Positions 1 to 8,500 are shown, counted from the stretch's first letter. The stretch: DNA of 64,000 nucleotides from Mesorhizobium tianshanense (GCF_007830515.1 NZ_VLKT01000009.1:1-64000); one strand, 5' to 3'. Numbers and translations: made by a program. The notes: generated by a model not told the origin, from the letters alone.

Positions 1-347
1 TATGCCCTCTGCTGACTTCTGCACCGCGATCAGCGCGCCTCACGGCGGGCTCAGTCCGGAATTCCGGACACGGCACAGATCTCCCGAGGTAAGATCGACC
101 GCCTTCCCCGCACACCCGCCGGATTTACCACCCCGGTCCTTGATGACCATGGACTTCGCGGTCATGTGCCCGCTCGTCCGGCCGGGTAGGCCTCGTATCC
201 GGTTCTTGTCCATCGGGTCGCGGGTTTGCTCCACGCTTCCTTCAGACCCCGCCTTGCGACGACGCCCTTGCGCTTCGCTAACCCTTCGCCGCCATCAGGC
301 TGGGTAGAGGACTTACACCTCCAAGCTGTCGATCATGCTCGGCACAC
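1..347 (-). mobile_element. Group II intron, 5' part (RNA domain I onward), truncated by window edge
   Basis: Read on the minus strand from about 347, the sequence begins GTGTGCCGAGC, the usual GUGYG start of a group II intron. It continues with strings typical of bacterial group II domain I: ggtgtaagtcctctacc near 300-320, gaagggttagcgaagcgcaag near 265-285, ggtctgaaggaagcgtggag near 230-250, and ggatacgaggcctacc near 185-200. The far end, caaaggcag-like aagtcagcagagggcata near 1-20, resembles the stretch that normally precedes the intron-encoded reverse transcriptase, which would lie beyond the left edge. The exon/intron junction is not exact to the base because GT is repeated there (345-349). 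Open frames on either strand here are artefacts of structured RNA. Confidence 0.8.
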
Positions 348-349
348 AC

Positions 350-375
350 AAAAAACCGCCTGCGGGGGCAGGCGG
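350..375 (-). terminator. Rho-independent terminator of the small gene at 407-613
   Basis: A perfect 8-bp stem (CCGCCTGC at 356-363 with GCAGGCGG at 368-375) has a 4-nt loop and, in minus-strand reading, is followed by six T (350-355). It sits 30 bp after the stop of the small minus-strand gene. The group II intron begins within three bases of the T run. Confidence 0.8.
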
Positions 376-406
376 CCTTTCGCCTTTGATAAAGCTGGTA
401 TTTCGA

Positions 407-613
407 TTACGCCCGTTTCGGCGGCCGCACGACCCTCAGGCGATATTCCTCACGAGTAATGTCGCCGGCGACATAGGCCGCCGTCGCTTCCTCCAGCACC
501 GGATCGTGGGCGTAGCCCTGCCGGATATTGGCCGCGCGAGCCTGATCCGTCGCCTTGCGACGCCGGGCAACGGCCTCCGGCGAGTTGTCGGGACGGGTCG
601 AATGAATGTTCAT
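407..613 (-). CDS. Small conserved protein with a VbhA-antitoxin-like helix motif
   Basis: This is a 68-residue protein starting at ATG 613, with a GGAGAT ribosome site 6-7 bases upstream; the longer frame lacks one. The N-terminal half is basic and charged. The C-terminal segment, EEATAAYVAGDITREEYRLR, resembles the short helical motif (x-x-Y-x-x-G-x-I-x-x-E-E) of VbhA-type antitoxins, but no Fic-domain toxin lies nearby. It is therefore best called a conserved hypothetical protein. A strong terminator follows it, and a group II intron has inserted behind that terminator. Confidence 0.6.
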   Translation of the reverse strand: MNIHSTRPDNSPEAVARRRKATDQARAANIRQGYAHDPVLEEATAAYVAGDITREEYRLRVVRPPKRA

Positions 614-934
614 CAACAAATCTCCAATGGCAAAAAACCTTAGCAGAAAAACCGCTGAAAATCGAGCGGTTTGCCGCATTTATCGGCCTCGTGAAGGGAT
701 GCGCCCGGCTCAAGGCTCGGGGGTTACGGAAGGGGCGTATCAGATAACGCTGCGGCGTCAGCTCCAGACTTTGCAGTCGTGCTGGCTGGCGCGATAAAAC
801 CGCGTGTCCTCACTGGTGATGCCTGTGCGCGGCGCCTTTTAGCTGCGCCACGTGTTCAAACGGTCCCTGTCCAAGGCCGCCACCACAAGCAAATCGTGTC
901 CTTGCCAGGCACTTATGGTCAAAATCATATGGGA
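614..934. other. Intergenic region without a supported gene
   Basis: About 320 bases lie between the start of the small gene and the end of the DadA-like gene. Short open frames here have no recognisable sequence or ribosome site. An imperfect GC-rich hairpin near 825-852 could end transcription of the oxidase gene, but it lacks a clear T run. The promoter of the small gene must lie in the 614-700 part. Confidence 0.4.
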
Positions 935-2158
935 TCAGGAGTGCACAGGCAGTGAGTTTGGACGCCGACCAATGATGGCGCTGACCATGCGAGCCGTCAC
1001 CGGTGCCAGCGTTAGGCCGAGATGGCCGTGGCCGAAAGCAAGTATGATGTTGCTGCCGCCACGCGATGAGCGGATCACTGGCACTGAGTTAGGCACGGAA
1101 GGCCGAAAGCCGAGCCAGGTGCGGTCCGGTTTGCCCAGTGTCGGAAAGATTGCCCGCGCGCCGCGTTCCAGAAGTTCGATCCGACGCGGACTGGGCGGGG
1201 CGTTCAGCCCACCTAACTCGACGGTTCCGGCAACTCGCAGCCGGTTGGCCATCGGCACCAGGTAGAAGGCGCGTGCAGTTGGGCAGACCGGACGCGAGAG
1301 CAGCGGCGTCTGCATGTCGAACTCGACGTGGTAACCGCGCTCGGTGTCGAGCGCTACGTGGTCGCCGGCTTGTGCAGCCAGCATCTTCGAATGCGCGCCG
1401 GCGGCAATGACGACGGTCTTGGCCAGGAGATCAAGCGCTTCGCCTGTGACATGGACTTGACCGTCGCCGCGCGCGATCCGTTCCGCTCTTGCGGTGATGA
1501 AACGAACGCCCGCCGCTGCCGCGGCTTTGGCCAGGCGTTCCATCATCGCGCCCGGATCTGTGAGATTGACCGCGTGGGGAAAAAGCACACCGCCACCCTC
1601 GAAAGGCGGCAGCTTCGGCTCGATTGCCGCAACCTCATCGGCGGTCAGAAACTCCTGCCCGATACCGTATTTCGTACGCAAACCGATGTCGGCGGAAGCT
1701 GAGGCGAATGCCTGTTTCGAGGAATAGAGATAAAGGCAGCCGTTCTGCCTCAGCAGATCATTAGCGCCGATCTGCGAGGCCAGTTCGCGCCACCCTGAAA
1801 GTGAATCCATAAGCAGTGTGGCGATCGCCGCAGCGTTCTTTTCCGCATTTTGTGGCAGCGACTGCCAGGCAAAGCGCAAGAGCCAGGGCATCAGCGCCGG
1901 CAGGGCCGAACGGCGGATCGACAGCGGGCTGTCGCGTTTGAACAGCAGCGACGGAAGGTTGCGCAGCACAGCTGGCGTGCCGACCGGGATCACCGCATAA
2001 TCGGCAACCGTGCCGGCATTGCCGTAAGACGCGCCAGAACCCGGCTTGTTCGGTTCGACAAGCGTCACCTCGCGTCCCTCAGCCGCCAGCCGCATTGCGG
2101 TCGCCAGCCCAATGACGCCGCCACCTATGATGGCAATCTCGGTCGAATCCGGTGGCAT
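935..2158 (-). CDS. DadA-like FAD-dependent D-amino acid dehydrogenase/oxidase
   Basis: A 407-residue flavoprotein of the DAO family. The N-terminal Rossmann motif IIGGGVIGLAT (residues 10-20) binds FAD, followed by the E that contacts ribose (VTLVEP). The C-terminal part has the family segment GHGHLGLTLAP. Members oxidise D-amino acids, D-hydroxyproline or similar secondary amines and pass electrons to a quinone or O2; the exact substrate cannot be read from sequence. The start at 2158 is chosen because it lies 4 bases after the stop of the MocR-type gene, so the two are probably cotranscribed and coupled; a longer frame would run deep into that gene. The divergent TRAP transporter suggests uptake plus oxidation of one compound. 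Confidence 0.85.
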   Translation of the reverse strand: MPPDSTEIAIIGGGVIGLATAMRLAAEGREVTLVEPNKPGSGASYGNAGTVADYAVIPVGTPAVLRNLPSLLFKRDSPLSIRRSALPALMPWLLRFAWQSLPQNAEKNAAAIATLLMDSLSGWRELASQIGANDLLRQNGCLYLYSSKQAFASASADIGLRTKYGIGQEFLTADEVAAIEPKLPPFEGGGVLFPHAVNLTDPGAMMERLAKAAAAAGVRFITARAERIARGDGQVHVTGEALDLLAKTVVIAAGAHSKMLAAQAGDHVALDTERGYHVEFDMQTPLLSRPVCPTARAFYLVPMANRLRVAGTVELGGLNAPPSPRRIELLERGARAIFPTLGKPDRTWLGFRPSVPNSVPVIRSSRGGSNIILAFGHGHLGLTLAPVTARMVSAIIGRRPNSLPVHS

Positions 2159-2162
2159 CGAT

Positions 2163-3545
2163 TCAGACCATCGTATCGAAGAGGCGGCGATCGCCCGAAA
2201 GGATGCCGCGCAGACTTTCCAAGGCGCGGCGGAGATCTTCACGAGAGCGGGCAGCACCGACATTAATGCGAACCGCGTGCGGAATCGAATCGCGACCCAC
2301 GGCGAAAGCTTCCCCCGAAAGCACACCGACGCCGCTCTGATGCGCCGCACGCGAGAATGCGTTGCCGTTCCATGGTTCCGGCAGTTGCAGCCATGCATGG
2401 GTAGCGACATCGTCAGTCATGACGTCGAAGCCTGACAGGAGCTCCCTGACAATTGCCTGTCTATGCGCGAACTCTTTGCGCTGGCCGGCGATCACGCTGT
2501 CGACCAAACCGTCCTCGATCATGCGCGTGGCGATCAGCGCGTTGAGCGGACTGGTGCTCCAGCAATTGATGCGCAGCATCGCCGCGATGTCGGCGATCAT
2601 CGATTTCGGCGCCAGCACCGCACCAAGCCGCAAGCCCGGCGCCACGCATTTGGACAAACCACCAATATGGATGGTGATGTCGGGATCAGAGGCGACGAAG
2701 GCAGGCGGCGACAGTTCCTTCAGCGGGCGATAGACGTCGTCCTCGATAATCAGCACATCATGCTTGCGCGCGATCGCCGCGATGGCCTGACGTCGCCCGG
2801 AATCAAGAGTGATGGTTGTCGGGTTGTGCAGTGTCGGCACCAGAAAAACCGCGCGCGGCTTATGTTCTGCGCACATCGCCTCGAACACTTCCGGGCGCAT
2901 GCCGCCGCGATCCATGCCGACGGGCCTGAGGGTAAGATCGAGCGAGCGGCAGAGCGCGCCGATTCCTTGATAGGTGACCGCATCCGCAAGGATGGTATCG
3001 CCGGGCCGCGCCAATGCGCCAAGTACGCAAGCCAGGCCGTGCTGGGCGCCATTGGTCATGACGATCTGCGCCGGCTCGTTCACACCGGCCATAGCCGAAA
3101 ACCAGCCGGCCATCGCCTCGCGCGCCCAACCAGGTCCCTCTGGCGCGTGGAAATCCTGCAACGCCGCGTAGCGACGGTCGAACGGCAGTTGAGGCATCAA
3201 TGTCGCCAGCGCCTGCAGATAGCCGGTGGTTGCAGGGCGGTTGACGGAGAGATCGATGAAACCTTGCTCGTCGACGGGAGCGGATTGGAAGCTCGCTGTC
3301 ATGGCGGGATCGGCGATGATCGAGCCACGCCCCGGCCGGCTTTCGACCAACCCGCGTTCCTGCAGGGATGCAAAGGCGCGTGTCACCGTTGTCAGATTGA
3401 CGCCAGCCATGCGGGCGATGTCGCGCTGCGGCGGCAGCCGGTCGCCGGCGGCCAGCCTCCCTTCGGCGATCTTGTCAGCGATCAGGTCAGCGATCTGACG
3501 ATAGATCGGCACGTCGCCTGTCGTGAACTGCGATTTTTCGAACAT
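2163..3545 (-). CDS. MocR/PdxR-type transcriptional regulator (GntR HTH + class I aminotransferase domain)
   Basis: A 460-residue fusion regulator. Residues ~10-80 form a GntR winged helix (LPPQRDIARMAGVNLTTVTRAF). The rest is a fold-type I aminotransferase domain with the PLP-binding lysine at about 299 in HIGGLSKCVAPGLRLG and the NPTT segment near 243. Such proteins sense amines or PLP adducts and control neighbouring catabolic genes. The start at 3545 (MFEK) is preferred over one 57 bases upstream because it fits the family N-terminus. The gene is divergent from dctPQM and upstream of the DadA-like oxidase, so it probably regulates both. Confidence 0.85.
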   Translation of the reverse strand: MFEKSQFTTGDVPIYRQIADLIADKIAEGRLAAGDRLPPQRDIARMAGVNLTTVTRAFASLQERGLVESRPGRGSIIADPAMTASFQSAPVDEQGFIDLSVNRPATTGYLQALATLMPQLPFDRRYAALQDFHAPEGPGWAREAMAGWFSAMAGVNEPAQIVMTNGAQHGLACVLGALARPGDTILADAVTYQGIGALCRSLDLTLRPVGMDRGGMRPEVFEAMCAEHKPRAVFLVPTLHNPTTITLDSGRRQAIAAIARKHDVLIIEDDVYRPLKELSPPAFVASDPDITIHIGGLSKCVAPGLRLGAVLAPKSMIADIAAMLRINCWSTSPLNALIATRMIEDGLVDSVIAGQRKEFAHRQAIVRELLSGFDVMTDDVATHAWLQLPEPWNGNAFSRAAHQSGVGVLSGEAFAVGRDSIPHAVRINVGAARSREDLRRALESLRGILSGDRRLFDTMV

Positions 3546-3621
3546 GCGCTGTGGCGAATCCTCTGCCTGCCATTTAGTGCCACAAGGTACGCCGTCATGC
3601 AATCATGCAGATTCCTGGAAA

Positions 3622-3636
3622 TTGTATGACATATAA
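3622..3636. promoter_or_regulatory. Imperfect palindromic operator, MocR/TRAP intergenic region
   Basis: TTGTATGACATATAA matches the perfect palindrome 70 bases away in its left half and has one mismatch in the right half. It lies nearer the MocR-type gene, so it may mediate autoregulation. The assignment is inference. Confidence 0.45.
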
Positions 3637-3652
3637 TTCGCATTTTACGCCG

Positions 3653-3681
3653 TTGACGTGCTTCGAGAATGGGTGCTAGCG
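3653..3681 (+). promoter_or_regulatory. Candidate promoter of dctPQM
   Basis: TTGACG at 3653-3658, then 17 bases, then CTAGCG at 3676-3681 with a TG just before it. The -35 is good and the -10 is weak, as expected of a controlled promoter. The perfect operator begins about 14 bases downstream of the -10, a position from which bound protein would block initiation. Confidence 0.35.
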
Positions 3682-3694
3682 TAAGAGGGCTGAA

Positions 3695-3710
3695 TTGTAT
3701 GGTCATACAA
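3695..3710. promoter_or_regulatory. Perfect palindromic operator upstream of dctP
   Basis: TTGTATG-GT-CATACAA is a perfect 7-2-7 inverted repeat, the kind of short AT-rich dyad bound by GntR-family winged helices. It lies 50 bases before the dctP start, downstream of the candidate promoter. The MocR-type regulator encoded divergently is the natural candidate ligand-responsive protein. Confidence 0.6.
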
Positions 3711-3759
3711 ATTAAAGCTGGGCACGACCCAAGCGACCAACAAAAAGAGGAGAACGACG

Positions 3760-4770
3760 ATGACACTGCATGCCCTGAAACTGACGGCACGAATCCTGAC
3801 TATCACGTCGGCTCTTCTGCTTGCCGGTGCCGCCCACGCTGAAACGCTGCGGCTTTCAACGCTGAAGCAGCCTGGCTCGGAAGGCGAAGCGGCTGCGCTG
3901 AAATTCGCCAAGTTGGTCGGCGATCGCACGGAAGGCCGCATCGAGATCAAGGTTTATCCGGCCAGCCAGCTCGGTGACTGGACGGAGGTCTACGAACAAG
4001 TCATGCAAGGCGCGGTCGACATGGCGATGCAGCCGCTCGCGACCGCCGATGACAAGCGGCTGGCGATCACCTGGTTCCCCTACGCATTCACCAACTACGA
4101 CACAGCCAAGCAATCGCTGTCGCCAGGTGGCGCCGTCTTCGGCATCGTCAGCGAGGCAATTTCCTCCAAAGGCTTGACGCCGCTCGGCGTTTATGGCGAA
4201 GGCATGGGCGGCGCCGGTTTCGCGAAGGCCGTGGAGAACCCCGCCGATCCGGAACTGAAGCGCAACTTGAAGGTCCGGGTGTGGCCGGGCGGCACAACGC
4301 ATCGTGTGCTTCTGGAACGCTTCGGCTTCAACACCGCAACACTGCCCTGGGCAGAGCTCTATACCGGCATGCAGACCGGCGTGGTCGATGGGCAGATCGG
4401 GGGCACAGCCGGCATGGCGCTGGAGTCTTTCAAAGACATCACCAAGACCTGGGTTCAGTACAACGATCATTTCGAAGGCGACTGGTTCATTGTGAATTCT
4501 GAAAAATACGCATCGCTGCCGGAAGCCGATCAGAAGATTCTGCTCGAGGCGGCTCAGGAGGTTAGCGCCGCGCGGTTCGAGCAGGTCAAGGCGGCGGACG
4601 CCAAGCATCTCGAGACGATGAAGGCCGCGGGCATCGAGGTGGTGACGTTCGATGACGCGACGCTGGAAAAGCTCGCCACCGTGGCGCGCAAGGATGTGTG
4701 GCCACAGATCGCCGACGAGCTCGGTGCGGAGACGCTCGGCCAGCTCAAGTCCTCGCTCGGCATCAACTGA
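3760..4770 (+). CDS. dctP: TRAP transporter substrate-binding protein (DctP family)
   Basis: A 336-residue periplasmic binding protein. It has a Sec signal peptide (cleavage likely after AAHA, residue ~27), and mature segments such as VYPASQLGDW and the central LKVRVWPGG with the conserved Arg that binds substrate carboxylates in DctP proteins. AGAGGAG precedes the ATG. It is the first gene of dctPQM and delivers substrate to the QM membrane unit for Na+- or H+-driven uptake. The ligand is unknown, but a carboxylated amine or amino acid is suggested by the neighbouring DadA-like oxidase and MocR regulator. Confidence 0.92.
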   Translation: MTLHALKLTARILTITSALLLAGAAHAETLRLSTLKQPGSEGEAAALKFAKLVGDRTEGRIEIKVYPASQLGDWTEVYEQVMQGAVDMAMQPLATADDKRLAITWFPYAFTNYDTAKQSLSPGGAVFGIVSEAISSKGLTPLGVYGEGMGGAGFAKAVENPADPELKRNLKVRVWPGGTTHRVLLERFGFNTATLPWAELYTGMQTGVVDGQIGGTAGMALESFKDITKTWVQYNDHFEGDWFIVNSEKYASLPEADQKILLEAAQEVSAARFEQVKAADAKHLETMKAAGIEVVTFDDATLEKLATVARKDVWPQIADELGAETLGQLKSSLGIN

Positions 4771-4844
4771 TCCAAGGGTAGGTCCCGGCCGCTCGCTCGG
4801 CCGGGACCACTCCGCCTGCGTTGCTTCGCTGGGAGGGCGATCCG

Positions 4845-5420
4845 TTGAAGGACGACGAAACGACGGTCGCGGTGGCACTGCCCGGGAGCATTCATTCCGG
4901 AGTCAACACGCCTCCCTTCCTCTCGGGAACGGCGCTTTCCATCTGGAACGCCAAGCTGCGGCTGCAGCGCTTCCTGCTGCTCTTGTGCGGCGCGGTCTTG
5001 ACGGTATTGATCACGGTTCAGGTCTTCACCCGCTACGTGATGGGCATCTCGCTCTTCGGCATCGAGGAACTGGCAAGCTTCGTCGCCGTCTATCTCTATT
5101 TCATCGGCGCCTCGCATGGCGCCTGGGAACGCGGCCACATCTCGGCCAGCCTGGTCGAACTCGTTCTGCCTGAGGGCAGAGCTCGGGAGGCGATCGCGGC
5201 CTTCGCAAGCCTCATCACGCTCATACTGTGCGGATGGATGGCGCTGTGGGCCTGGCAGTATCTGGCTTTCACGCTGAAGCGCGGGACGATGTCGCTTGAG
5301 ACCGGCATTCCGATGGCGTGGGTGCACGGCGTCATGCCGGTGTGCCTTACATTGATGACGGTCTACTTCGCGGTCGAGTTCCTCGACCGTCTCCGCCGCT
5401 TCGGCAGGGGCGGTGCTTAA
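4845..5420 (+). CDS. dctQ: TRAP transporter small membrane subunit (DctQ)
   Basis: A 191-residue protein with four hydrophobic segments, characteristic of DctQ (about residues 38-60, 75-95, 117-137 and 157-177 of this reading). The start is proposed as TTG at 4845 because GGAGG lies 9 bases upstream; the in-frame ATG-like start at 4821 has no ribosome site and adds residues uncommon in the family. The stop overlaps the dctM start by one base (TAATG), indicating translational coupling. With DctM it forms the membrane complex fed by DctP. Confidence 0.85.
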   Translation: MKDDETTVAVALPGSIHSGVNTPPFLSGTALSIWNAKLRLQRFLLLLCGAVLTVLITVQVFTRYVMGISLFGIEELASFVAVYLYFIGASHGAWERGHISASLVELVLPEGRAREAIAAFASLITLILCGWMALWAWQYLAFTLKRGTMSLETGIPMAWVHGVMPVCLTLMTVYFAVEFLDRLRRFGRGGA

Positions 5421-6727
5421 TGAGCACGCTGATCATCGTCGACGCGCTGCTGCTTACACTCCTCCTGGTCATCGGCGTCCCGGTTCCCTTCTGCTTCGCC
5501 GGCGCGGTGCTGCTGCTGATGACGTTCGGTGATCTCGGCGCCGCGACCTTCCTGGTCGGCGCTGGCTATTCGAAAATATCCTCGCTGGTGATCATCGCCA
5601 TCCCGCTTTACATCCTCGCCGGTGGCATCATGAGCCAGGGCGGCATCGCCGCGCGCCTCGTCGACCTCGCTGACAGCCTGTTCGGGCGTATGAGGGGCGG
5701 GCTCGGCATCGTCGTCATCCTGACGACCGCCATATTTGGCGCGATCTCCGGAATGGCGTCGTCGGCAGTCGCCGCCATCGGCACCATCATGATCCCGCGC
5801 ATGGAGGCGCGGGGCTATGACCGTGGCTATGCGACGGCGTTGGTCTCGGCATCCTCGGTGTTGGCACTGCTCATCCCGCCCAGCGCCTCGATGATCCTGT
5901 ATGGATGGGTCACCGGCACCTCTATCCTCGCCTGCTTCCTAGCTCCGGTGGTGCCCGGCCTGCTACTTTGCCTTTTCCTAGGCTTCTGGAATTTCGTGCT
6001 GACGCGTAGCATGCCGATCGCCGGGCCTGAAAAGACCGACGCGCGCGAATTCGCCCGGGAGGTTGCGCGCCGCACCAAGCGAGCCAGCCTCGGGCTGGTA
6101 ATGCCGGTCTTGATCCTCGGCTTCATCTATGGCGGCGTAACCACGCCAACCGAAGCCGCGGCAGTCGCCGTCGTCTACGCCATCCCGGTTTCGATCTACC
6201 TTTACAAGGACATCAATTGGCGCGATCTGAGCGAAGTGGTCTGGCGGAGCGGCCAAACGACGGGCGTGCTCCTGCTTTTGATTTTCTTTGCCGCCATGCT
6301 TGGCCGGGTTTGGACCCTGGAGAACGTGCCGCAGCAGATCATGGAGGGTTTTCTCACCATCAGCGAGAACCCGATCATCCTGTTGCTGCTCGCCAATCTC
6401 TTCCTGATGATCGTCGGCATGTTCATGGAAGATGTCAGCGGCATACTGCTCGCCTCGCCGCTGCTGATGCCGGTGATGACGCAAGCCGGCGTCGACCCGA
6501 TCCACTTTTCTGCGATTGTTGCCACCAATCTCGGCATGGGGCTGATCACGCCGCCGACTGCGCCGATCCTCTATTTCGCCGCGCTGATCGGCAAGGTACC
6601 ACTGGCGCGGATGCTGACGCCGACGCTGGTTTTCGTGTTCTTCGCCTATATGCCGGTGGTGCTTCTCACCACCTTCGTCCCAACCCTATCGATGACGCTG
6701 CCGCGGATGGTGCTTGGACTGCCTTGA
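5420..6727 (+). CDS. dctM: TRAP transporter large membrane subunit (DctM)
   Basis: A 435-residue integral membrane protein with about 12 hydrophobic helices and DctM hallmarks: the IPLYILAGGIM segment near residue 58, GAISGMASSAVAAIGTIMIP near 110, and LIPPSASMILYGW near 152. It is the cation-coupled transport channel of the TRAP system. The start overlaps the dctQ stop; a longer in-frame extension reaches back through dctQ and is not credible. It is the last gene of the operon, followed by a rhizobial palindromic repeat that may serve as terminator. Confidence 0.92.
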   Translation: MSTLIIVDALLLTLLLVIGVPVPFCFAGAVLLLMTFGDLGAATFLVGAGYSKISSLVIIAIPLYILAGGIMSQGGIAARLVDLADSLFGRMRGGLGIVVILTTAIFGAISGMASSAVAAIGTIMIPRMEARGYDRGYATALVSASSVLALLIPPSASMILYGWVTGTSILACFLAPVVPGLLLCLFLGFWNFVLTRSMPIAGPEKTDAREFAREVARRTKRASLGLVMPVLILGFIYGGVTTPTEAAAVAVVYAIPVSIYLYKDINWRDLSEVVWRSGQTTGVLLLLIFFAAMLGRVWTLENVPQQIMEGFLTISENPIILLLLANLFLMIVGMFMEDVSGILLASPLLMPVMTQAGVDPIHFSAIVATNLGMGLITPPTAPILYFAALIGKVPLARMLTPTLVFVFFAYMPVVLLTTFVPTLSMTLPRMVLGLP

Positions 6728-6764
6728 CCCCTTATCTCGCCGACGATGGGGCGGCTGTTTGACT

Positions 6765-6875
6765 AATGCATGTCGCCCAAAAGTGCGCAGCGGTTTTGGG
6801 ACAACGACAGGCATAAAACAAGAACCTGAGGGCGCGTCGGATGAATCCCTTTGAATCCCTTCAGACGCGACGCGC
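6765..6875. repeat. Rhizobial composite palindromic repeat between dctM and yqgE
   Basis: Two adjoining palindromic parts. The first (about 6765-6818) carries gcatgtcgcccaaaagtg then cggttttggg and gacaggc, which fold on each other. The second has GCGCGTCG at 6832-6839 pairing with CGACGCGC at 6868-6875. It separates convergent genes and may act as a bidirectional terminator. Strings like this recur in Mesorhizobium and Rhizobium intergenic DNA (family knowledge). Confidence 0.6.
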
Positions 6876-6876
6876 T

Positions 6877-7485
6877 TTAGGCGTGACCGGCCGCCAGGCT
6901 GAGATGCGCGAGGTCGATGCCGATCGAAGCGAGAATCCGGTCGTATTTGCGCTCGATGTCGGTATCGAATAGGAGCTCGGCACTTGCCGGGCAGGTCAGC
7001 CAGCCGTTCTCGGCGATCTCGCTTTCCAGCTGGCCGGCGCCCCAGCCCGAATAGCCGAGCGCCATCAGCGCGTGCCGGGGCCCACGGCCCGACGAAATGG
7101 CGCGCAATATGTCGACGGTCGCGGTCAGGCAGATGTCGTCGGAGACGGTCAGCGACGATTCCACCCGGTAGTCGCCCGAATGCAGGACGAAACCGCGGCT
7201 GCGGTCCACCGGTCCGCCGTTACGCACGACGAAATCGCGGGCCTGCGCGGGCAAGCGGATCGCCTCCTGTTCGTTCAAAATGCCGAGTTGCACGAGCAGA
7301 TCCGGAAACAACATCTGCTGCGTCTGGTTGATGACCAGGCCCATCGCGCCTTCGTCGCTGTGCGCGCAAATATAGATGACGGACCGCGTGAAGCGGTCGT
7401 CCTTCATGCCGGGCATGGCAATCAGGAACTGGTCATCGAGAAAGCCGCGTCCCGCGGCCATCTTCTTGTGGCGCAACAAGTCCAT
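6877..7485 (-). CDS. YqgE/AlgH family protein (UPF0301)
   Basis: A 202-residue cytosolic protein. Family segments are visible: [20 protein letters not shown] (about residues 19-38), [26 protein letters not shown] and [13 protein letters not shown]. The biochemical role of this family is unsettled, despite the AlgH name. The start MDLLRHKK at 7485 gives the normal family length; the longer frame adds an arginine-rich stretch that looks non-coding. It is transcribed away from the DsbD-N-like gene, sharing a 170-bp divergent region. Confidence 0.85.
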   Translation of the reverse strand: MDLLRHKKMAAGRGFLDDQFLIAMPGMKDDRFTRSVIYICAHSDEGAMGLVINQTQQMLFPDLLVQLGILNEQEAIRLPAQARDFVVRNGGPVDRSRGFVLHSGDYRVESSLTVSDDICLTATVDILRAISSGRGPRHALMALGYSGWGAGQLESEIAENGWLTCPASAELLFDTDIERKYDRILASIGIDLAHLSLAAGHA

Positions 7486-7655
7486 AAACGGGAGCGTAAC
7501 GCGTTTCCGGAGCGCCGAAAAGATGCGCCGCGCGCGATTTGGTCTCTGGCGCGCATCTAAGGCCACGCAAAGCTGTGCCCGAGGTCACGCAAATATGATA
7601 ACAGCGACGCCATGAAATCATTGTGCAGCCATGAACGGTCGTTCAAATCACCGCC

Positions 7656-8462
7656 ATGCAAAGCTTGAAAATCCTGCTGATCAGCGCCGCTGTTGGATGT
7701 GGAACCGGCCTTCCCGCCGCAGCCTCCTCGTCGATCTGGTATGACACCGAGGGCGGCAAAGTGCGACTTGTGACCAGCGGCAAGCCCGACCAGGCCGGGC
7801 GCATCCATGGCGTCCTCGATATTGCGCTCAAGCCCGGCTGGAAGACCTACTGGCGCGATCCGGGCGACGCGGGCGTGCCGCCGCAACTCGATATCTCGGC
7901 CAGCACCAACATTGCCGACGCGACGTTTTCGTTTCCGCCGCCCCAGCGCCATGACGACGGCTACGGCAAGTGGGCCGGCTACGACTATCCGATTTCGCTG
8001 CCGGTGACGTTCACGCTACCGGCGCCGAACGAGCCGGCTGTCATCGATGCCGATATCTTTCTCGGCATTTGCGAGACGATCTGCATCCCGGTGCAGACAA
8101 GGCTGACCGTCGATCCCGGCGCCGATCCGGACAATGCCGAAGACGCCGCGCTGGTGAAGGCGGCGCTGGCAACCCTGCCTGCCCCCGCAAGCCCTGATTT
8201 CGGCATCAACATCCTGCCGGGAGACCACGAGACACTGATTGTCGAGGCGAGCTTTCCGGGCAATCCGGAGGCGGCGGATTTCTTCGTCGCCGGCGAGCGG
8301 GACTACATGTTCGGCGTGCCGGTTCGCAGCGAGAAGGACGGCAAGCTGGTGTTTACCGTGCCGATCCTCGACAGACCGACGACAACGCCGACCGATGGCG
8401 GACTTTACTACACGCTGACAACTGCCGACGGTGCGGTCGAAGGCCTGCTGCCTTTCCCTTGA
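7656..8462 (+). CDS. Secreted protein with DsbD/ScsB N-terminal-like domain
   Basis: A 268-residue protein with a signal peptide (MQSLKILLISAAVGCG...PAAAS). The mature part matches the thiol:disulfide interchange DsbD N-terminal domain family, with the paired cysteines in GICETICIP (about residue 140) and the upstream GWKTYWRDPGDAG segment. There are no transmembrane helices after the signal, so it is a stand-alone periplasmic domain, not a full DsbD. It may handle reductant transfer to periplasmic partners; partner unknown. A long hairpin follows the stop. Confidence 0.8.
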   Translation: MQSLKILLISAAVGCGTGLPAAASSSIWYDTEGGKVRLVTSGKPDQAGRIHGVLDIALKPGWKTYWRDPGDAGVPPQLDISASTNIADATFSFPPPQRHDDGYGKWAGYDYPISLPVTFTLPAPNEPAVIDADIFLGICETICIPVQTRLTVDPGADPDNAEDAALVKAALATLPAPASPDFGINILPGDHETLIVEASFPGNPEAADFFVAGERDYMFGVPVRSEKDGKLVFTVPILDRPTTTPTDGGLYYTLTTADGAVEGLLPFP

Positions 8463-8466
8463 TCCC

Positions 8467-8500
8467 GAGCAAGGATGTTCAGGTCGAACATCCTTTGCTC
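8467..8500 (+). terminator. Long hairpin after the DsbD-N-like gene
   Basis: GAGCAAGGATGTTC (8467-8480) pairs with GAACATCCTTTGCTC (8486-8500) around the loop AGGTC, with one bulged base. It lies 4 bases after the stop. No T run follows, so it may stabilise the 3' end rather than stop RNA polymerase. Confidence 0.5.

Noticed and set aside
2..307. Plus-strand open frame of ~100 codons and others overlapping it at the left edge
   Set aside because: They lie antisense to a group II intron RNA; the conserved-looking protein strings are the RNA motifs read backwards.
820..852. tRNA- or terminator-like hairpin near 825-852
   Set aside because: Pairing is imperfect, no cloverleaf can be drawn and there is no T run; too weak to list as a feature.
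2463..3629. Long plus-strand open frame of ~388 codons
   Set aside because: It is antisense to the MocR gene, His/Arg/Gln-rich as expected of a GC-rich shadow frame, with no family match.
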